Source: Siphonodentalium dalli
Taxonomy: Eukaryota; Mollusca; Scaphopoda; Gadilida; Siphonodentaliidae
Direction: 5' to 3'
DNA length: 64,000 bases
Assembly (NCBI GenBank): GCA_032622095.1
Contig: CP136063.1
Span: 217,763,982 to 217,827,981, forward strand
Shown here: positions 60,494-64,000 of the stretch, one piece after another
How positions within the stretch are numbered: position 1 is the stretch's first letter
Layout of the letters: every line of letters starts with the position of its first letter
Made by a program: the position numbers and the translations under genes
Notes under the pieces: model-generated
Told to the model about the DNA's origin: nothing
The model's database searches: none
What the model saw: only the letters and a program-made list of their open reading frames with translations

Positions 60494-60749
60494 GGGGGGC
60501 ACTATGGCCCAGTACCCCCCAGTGGGGGGCACTATGGCCCAGTACCCCCCAGTGGGGGGCACTATGGCCCAGTACCCCCCAGTGGGGGGCACTATGGCCC
60601 AGTATCGAATACTGGACGATCTATGGTCCAGTATTCGATACTGGGCCATAGTGCCCCCCACTGGGGGGTACTGGGCCATAGTGCCCCCCACTGGGGGGTA
60701 CTGGGCCATAGTGCCCCCCACTGGGGGGTACTGGGCCATAGTTCCCCCC
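60494..60749. repeat. Four 30-bp units facing their own inverted copies
   Basis: Unit GGGGGGCACTATGGCCCAGT + ACCCCCCAGT starts at 60494, 60524, 60554 and 60584. After a 40-bp dyad (TCGAATACTGGACGATC centre near 60622) the same units follow in inverted order to 60749. As 30 is a multiple of three, both strands stay open (GGHYGPVPPS repeats); I do not regard these as genes. Confidence 0.9.
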
Positions 60750-60861
60750 TGAGGATAGATATTCCTGTCATTGATGTGATATTTCTGATCGGAAAAAATG
60801 AAAATGGACTTAGAATTATTTTTTTTCAAAAGGAAAATCTCACTTTGGAAAATATCAATTA

Positions 60862-60892
60862 GCAATCAAGAGTTTTTCTTTTCGAATATTTG
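60862..60892 (-). promoter_or_regulatory. Histone-downstream-element-like purine tract
   Basis: On the minus strand, starting 3 nt after the stem-loop at 60895-60910, the sequence reads CAAATATTCGAAAAGAAAAA then CTCTTGATTGC. The purine tract is what U7 snRNA pairs with in histone pre-mRNAs. The minus-strand gene at 62817-62996 has a similar AAAAAGAAAAACTTTTAG tract after its stem-loops. Confidence 0.5.
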
Positions 60893-60894
60893 GT

Positions 60895-60910
60895 GGCCCT
60901 GAAAAGGGCC
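60895..60910 (-). terminator. Histone-type 3' stem-loop
   Basis: The minus strand reads GGCCCTTTTCAGGGCC followed by ACCAAA: 6-bp stem, UUUC loop. It matches the metazoan histone mRNA stem-loop consensus (GGYYYUUUUNARRRCC, ACC flank). Its top is 20 nt after the stop codon of the OTU-like gene. Confidence 0.85.
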
Positions 60911-60929
60911 GTTTTATTTTTGTTATAGT

Positions 60930-61397
60930 TTAGAATCCGCCACATTGAACTTCTTTGTTCGCCAAAACTTCAATTGATTTGTCTCCTCGCCTCATCCATA
61001 TTTCGCATTCACAATAATGCTCGTGGCAAACGTGTGGGATCCACACTAGAGTTATTGATGACTTGAATCTTGGTGTTGATTTGTAGCCGCCTTTGGTAGC
61101 ATCAAACATGACGATAGGTCGCTGTATAACAGTCGCCGCTAATTCAACCATCAATCTTGATTCAGCCAAAAGTGGTGTGCGCCGTAAATCTTGTGCCGAC
61201 GCACCAAGTTCGTCACTCTCTGCGTAGTACAGGTCAACTGCCGCATCTCTCAGAACCATCCATCCATCGGTCGTCCCGTAAACCGCAACGCTGAGTGCCC
61301 TCCAAAACAGAGATATTTCTTCGCCGCCGCACACTGCTTTACAGTATACCCCCTGTACCATTATCTCGTCAAGATCTGTTATGTTTACAGCAGTCAT
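60930..61397 (-). CDS. OTU-like cysteine protease fold protein, apparently catalytically dead
   Basis: 155 residues from ATG 61397. An upstream in-frame ATG (61472) lies before the TATA element, so it is rejected; ATTCAAAG directly before ATG 61397 is shared with the gene at 62996. The fold pattern resembles OTU deubiquitinases: a GGEEISLFWRALSVAVYG block in the place of GDGNC.FRAL (residues about 24-41), LRDAAVDLY, a VELAATVIQRPIVMFD block matching the EL.ALA....I.V segment, and a C-terminal HEHYCE in the catalytic-His position. The catalytic Cys position is Ser and the Asp is missing, with one extra residue, so it is probably inactive or diverged. OTU enzymes cleave ubiquitin chains; in viruses they blunt host signalling. 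Divergent partner: 62021-62510. Ends in a histone-type stem-loop. Family call moderate. Confidence 0.5.
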   Translation of the reverse strand: MTAVNITDLDEIMVQGVYCKAVCGGEEISLFWRALSVAVYGTTDGWMVLRDAAVDLYYAESDELGASAQDLRRTPLLAESRLMVELAATVIQRPIVMFDATKGGYKSTPRFKSSITLVWIPHVCHEHYCECEIWMRRGDKSIEVLANKEVQCGGF

Positions 61398-61429
61398 CTT
61401 TGAATGTAGAATAAGTCTGAAGATCCGTC

Positions 61430-61984
61430 TTGAACATATATTACGATTGTGCGGGCGGTAGAGAAAGCACATAATACTTTGACGTTAAAAATGACAAATG
61501 CTTCCTGACGTTGTGTTTCTTTACAGTGCATTATCTGTAGTTTTCACTATTTCGATATGATATAGATTAAATTCATGATAGTATATGCAATTAATTAAGA
61601 TGTTTTAACATATGAATTCATCTTCGTTCATAAACGATGACCAAGTAAAGTTATCGATTGTAATGATGAAGAAAAATGTTCAGTATGTTTTCTTGTGTTC
61701 AGTTTTATGTATAAAATATGTACATCTCCAAAAACAAAACTAGAAAAACATTCCATATTTTCCTAACGAGGTAACAAATATATCAATCATGTGTACCAAA
61801 TAATAGATAATGATCTAACGAAATAAAAAACATTTGTTTGATCGCTATGCAATAATGATCAAGAAAAATATGAATGCTGATCCGTCTCTGAAAAAACACA
61901 ACGCCAGGAAACATTTGTCAATTTTAACGTCAATGCGACATGTGATTTCTCTACCGCCCGTGTCAAATGTATAAAAATATTTTC
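61430..61984. promoter_or_regulatory. Bidirectional promoter, copy 1 (555 bp)
   Basis: Lies between divergent genes. Its ends are an inverted repeat, 61453-61500 against 61912-61959 (41 of 48 positions match), containing GGGCGGTAGAGAAA, TGACGTTAAAA (CRE-like) and TGACAAATG. Outside each arm is a TATA-type box: CATATATTA (61435-61443, for the minus gene) and TATAAAAA (61970-61977, plus gene). A copy without any length change is at 63033-63587. Confidence 0.8.
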
Positions 61985-62020
61985 GAATTTGATCAACGTT
62001 ACATTGCATTGCTATCAAAG

Positions 62021-62510
62021 ATGGATCCGTTAACAGAATTTCTTCAGAGTGAGATATACAGTAATCCTGTTGTACAGAATACATATGCGGCACCACAGTC
62101 AACAGGCCAAGCTAATACGACAATGACTATAGGTGGTGATACACTCATTTTAAAAGCGATTTTAGATGAACTGAGATGTCTTCGCAGGGATATTGACGTG
62201 AAAACACAAGTAACGCATCAAGAAGTAAAAAGTGAATCTTCGTTTCGTTGCAGAAGAGATAGATATACCAATCAGGGTTCATGATGTTCAGAAATCGAAA
62301 GAACAGAAACAGATCAAAAAAGAAAAAATATTGGCTGCGAAAGAAAAAGAACCTAAAAGTATCATGAAGCCTTCTACTGAGACAAAAGTCAGATTTCGTC
62401 TTCCTTGTAAAGAATCTAAAGATACAGAGAAAAGTGATGAATTCGCAAAAGCTATTGGTTCTCATGGGAAAGATATGTCAAGATATAAGAAAAACACAAA
62501 ACGATGTTAA
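62021..62510 (+). CDS. Lysine-rich protein, apparently one gene split over two frames
   Basis: ATG 62021 lies 44 bp after TATAAAAA; an earlier ATG at 61967 is inside the TATA region and is rejected. The first frame (87 codons, to TGA 62282-62284) has an N-terminal part rich in Q/N/T and then a leucine heptad-like helix (ILKAILDELRCLRRDIDVK). The second frame, open from 62229 to TAA 62508-62510, is very rich in K/E/R (SKEQKQIKKEKILAAKEKE). The two overlap by about 55 nt, +1 relative. Possible explanations: a mutation, an assembly error, programmed frameshifting, or an overlapping second ORF. A 22-nt GT-AG interval (62232-62253) would restore frame but is too short for an intron. The stem-loop starts 23 nt after the stop. 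No family recognised. Confidence 0.55.
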
Positions 62511-62532
62511 AGTCAGATGATAATTTTAAAAC

Positions 62533-62548
62533 GGCCCTTTTCAGGGCC
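62533..62548 (+). terminator. Histone-type 3' stem-loop
   Basis: GGCCCTTTTCAGGGCC preceded by AAAAC and followed by ACACACA. It starts 23 nt after the stop at 62510. The downstream CCCAAAAGGTTACTCTTTC includes a short purine stretch. Confidence 0.85.
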
Positions 62549-62759
62549 ACACACATTTCCCAAAAGGTTACTCTTTCATTGCTGAAAAAATCAAAAACAC
62601 GATTGTTCAATTTATATTTTATTCAACAACAAATATTTGCAAGTATATTTTGTTTTAAATTATTCGTGGCGTGATTTTTTCAAAACAAAACATAGGGTAC
62701 AAAGAACATTATTAGTTCTTAAGCAATGCTAAAAGTTTTTCTTTTTGAAAAAATTGGTT

Positions 62760-62775
62760 GGTCCTGAAAAGGACC
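62760..62775 (-). terminator. Second, compensated histone-type stem-loop
   Basis: The minus strand reads GGTCCTTTTCAGGACC followed by AACCAA. Compared with the other four, both bases of the third stem pair change (C-G to T-A), which keeps the stem. It lies 12 nt beyond the first stem-loop of the same gene. Confidence 0.8.
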
Positions 62776-62787
62776 GTTTTTGTTTTT

Positions 62788-62803
62788 GGCCCTGAAAAGG
62801 GCC
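62788..62803 (-). terminator. Histone-type 3' stem-loop
   Basis: The minus strand reads GGCCCTTTTCAGGGCC, starting 14 nt after the stop of the 59-codon gene. Tandem with 62760-62775; which one is used is unknown. Confidence 0.85.
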
Positions 62804-62816
62804 GTTTTGTATGGCA

Positions 62817-62996
62817 TCAAAGTTCACGCCACGATTTTCTTTTGCTTTTGTTCCAACGCTGTTGTTTTTTGCATATTTGCATAACCAGTTTTGCACTGGC
62901 GGTTACTTCTTTTGCGTGTCCGGCCCGCATTATCTGGGGTGATAGCCCTATCGTTCCTCTTAGTATAGACATCAACGGTTCGGGGATTTCGGACAT
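62817..62996 (-). CDS. 59-residue basic protein
   Basis: Starts ATG 62996, in the same ATTCAAAGATG context as the OTU-like gene and 42 bp after CATATATTA; stops TGA 62817-62819, 14 nt before a stem-loop. Residues 1-20 hydrophobic/acidic (MSEIPEPLMSILRG), 25-45 a helix (HAKEVTASAKLVMQICKKQQ), tail basic (RWNKSKRKSWREL). No known family. The position, start context and 3' signal make it a gene despite its length. An 83-codon frame overlapping it (62824-63075) starts upstream of the TATA box and is rejected. Confidence 0.6.
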   Translation of the reverse strand: MSEIPEPLMSILRGTIGLSPQIMRAGHAKEVTASAKLVMQICKKQQRWNKSKRKSWREL

Positions 62997-63032
62997 CTTT
63001 GAATGCAGAATAAAAATTGTTCACGGCCGTGT

Positions 63033-63587
63033 TTGAACATATATTACGATTGCGCGGGCGGTAGAGAAAGCACATAATACTTTGACGTTAAAAATGACAA
63101 ATGCTCCCTGACGTTGTGTTTCTTTACAGTGCATTATCTGTAGTTTTCACTATTTCGATATGTTATAGATTAAATTCATGATAGTATATGCAATTAATTA
63201 AGATGTTTTAACATATGAATTCATCTTCGTTCATAAACGATGACCAAGTAAAGTTATCGATTGTAATGATGAAGAAAAATGTTCAGTATGTTTTCTTGTG
63301 TTCAGTTTTATGTATAAAATATGTACATCTCCAAAAACAAAACTAGAAAAACATTCCATATTTTCCTAACGAGGTAACAAATATATCAATCATGTGTACC
63401 AAATAATAGATAATGATCTAACGAAATAAAAAACATTTGTTTGATCGCTATGCAATAATGATCAAGAAAAATATGAATGCTGATCCGTCTCTGAAAAAAC
63501 ACAACGCCAGGAAACATTTGTCAATTTTAACGTCAATGCGACATGTGATTTCTCTACCGCCCGTGTCAAATGTATAAAAATATTTTC
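63033..63587. promoter_or_regulatory. Bidirectional promoter, copy 2 (555 bp)
   Basis: Direct repeat of 61430-61984 at a spacing of 1603 bp, same length, only a few substitutions. Inverted arms at 63056-63103 and 63515-63562; TATA elements at 63038-63046 (minus) and 63573-63580 (plus). Confidence 0.85.
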
Positions 63588-63612
63588 ACTTTTTCAGTGA
63601 ACTTCATTCATT

Positions 63613-63963
63613 ATGCCGTCTCTAAAGAAATTTTTCAAGAAGCTATGGAGGAAGAGAGATTCGTCAGAGGAGACGAAAATCAGAACCTATAGGAAATGGC
63701 AGGATTCTCCTGAACAAAAGGTGGTGCAGAAACAGATGTTAACAGATTTTCTGGCTCGGCGACGACCATCGGCTGAAGTATGTGATCAAGAACCAAGCAA
63801 TCTTGATCTCGGGGAGATCTTGTCACAGATCTCGAAGAAAGATCTGTGCAATGCAGCAATTGACAGCTTCGCTCAGGCTGCTGCGGCGCACAGATCAAAC
63901 CCTACTTGGTCTGTGACAATTAATCCCAACGGGATATATCCTGATTTGGCAGAATTTTTATGA
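63613..63963 (+). CDS. 116-residue protein with basic N-terminus
   Basis: ATG 63613 is 33 bp after TATAAAAA (63573-63580) and TGA (63961-63963) is 18 nt before a stem-loop. The first 15 residues are strongly basic and amphipathic (MPSLKKFFKKLWRKR); then a charged linker, a helix-rich middle (VVQKQMLTDFLARR), an acidic/leucine part (LDLGEILSQISKKDLC), and a C-terminal segment TWSVTINPNGIYPDLAEF that looks like a folded beta part. The N-terminus could bind membrane or nucleic acid. The general look is that of a small viral structural or accessory protein, but no family is identified. Confidence 0.7.
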   Translation: MPSLKKFFKKLWRKRDSSEETKIRTYRKWQDSPEQKVVQKQMLTDFLARRRPSAEVCDQEPSNLDLGEILSQISKKDLCNAAIDSFAQAAAAHRSNPTWSVTINPNGIYPDLAEFL

Positions 63964-63981
63964 ATTCTGGAAAAGAAAAAC

Positions 63982-63997
63982 GGCCCTTTTCAGGGCC
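63982..63997 (+). terminator. Histone-type 3' stem-loop at the window end
   Basis: GGCCCTTTTCAGGGCC followed by ACC, where the window stops. It lies 18 nt after the stop at 63963. Confidence 0.85.
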
Positions 63998-64000
63998 ACC

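Noticed and set aside
60335-60865. ORFs with GGHYGPVPPS or GGTMAQYPPV repeats
   Set aside because: Produced by the 30-bp repeat, open on both strands.
61967-62020. Upstream ATG for the lysine-rich gene
   Set aside because: It lies inside the TATA element, so it is upstream of any likely transcript start; ATG 62021 fits the promoter spacing.
62232-62253. Mini-intron restoring the frame of the lysine-rich gene
   Set aside because: 22 nt is too short for spliceosomal splicing, and stem-loop genes normally lack introns.
62817-62996. Possible histone-fold similarity of the 59-residue protein
   Set aside because: The helix HAKEVTASAKLV recalls the H2B C-terminal helix only loosely; too short and without the other helices, so not claimed.
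62824-63075. 83-codon minus ORF
   Set aside because: It starts upstream of the TATA element and has no conserved start context; the 59-codon frame at 62817-62996 fits all the signals.
63613-63963. Resemblance to small viral matrix-type proteins
   Set aside because: Only a basic MPSLKK-like N-terminus and general composition; not enough to assign a family or a virus.
1-64000. CRISPR arrays, bacterial operons, tRNA or rRNA genes
   Set aside because: No regularly spaced repeats of that type and no tRNA or rRNA sequence recognised by eye; tRNAscan-SE would settle the tRNA question.

Overview
This is a eukaryotic window, most likely from a lophotrochozoan marine invertebrate and probably a mollusc. 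It is AT-rich, gene-poor and mostly non-coding. It holds an intron-split metazoan gene with GT-AG introns, a large intronless Toll-like receptor, thrombospondin type 1 exons of phase 1-1, many TTAA-flanked foldback elements (MITEs), minisatellites and long poly-G tracts. The taxonomic call is an inference from style; nothing in the window proves it.

Layout. 1-4687 is one near-perfect palindrome with arms of about 2.3 kb. Each arm carries the same two-finger C2H2 gene with its own TATA box and AATAAA signal, and the axis falls in a GCC-expanded MITE. 4960-6430 holds a TTGCTCA minisatellite, a deleted solo copy of the palindrome arm, and a small ORF. 6859-12199 is a recent segmental duplicate whose other copy lies at 17461-21637 plus 27671-28806; a 6-kb block separates the two parts of that second copy. 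The duplicated part carries the last three exons of a five-exon HD-domain phosphohydrolase gene, whose full copy runs 15405-21622. 13.7-14.3 kb holds a small ORF resembling the PC4/Sub1 domain. The 6-kb block holds two thrombospondin type 1 exons. 29-37 kb is repeats and minisatellites. 37988-40708 (minus) is a 906-residue TLR with a TTAA MITE inserted exactly at its stop codon. 41-60 kb is repeats, including a mosaic family shared by 43.2-44.9, 54.4-54.7 and 58.05-59.86 kb.

The most unusual part is the right end, 60.9-64.0 kb. Four small intronless non-histone genes are arranged as two divergent pairs around two almost identical 555-bp bidirectional promoters. Every one ends 14-23 nt after its stop codon with a perfect histone-mRNA-type 3' stem-loop (6-bp stem, UUUC loop, ACC-type flank), and the minus-strand genes have purine-rich sequence downstream like a histone downstream element. 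This is the architecture of a replication-dependent histone cluster, but the proteins are an OTU-like protein that seems to lack its catalytic cysteine, a lysine-rich protein split over two frames, a 59-residue basic protein, and a 116-residue protein with a basic N-terminus. The set probably continues past the window end. My working interpretation is a virus- or transposon-derived gene battery expressed like histones in S phase; the architecture is seen directly, the origin and function are inference.
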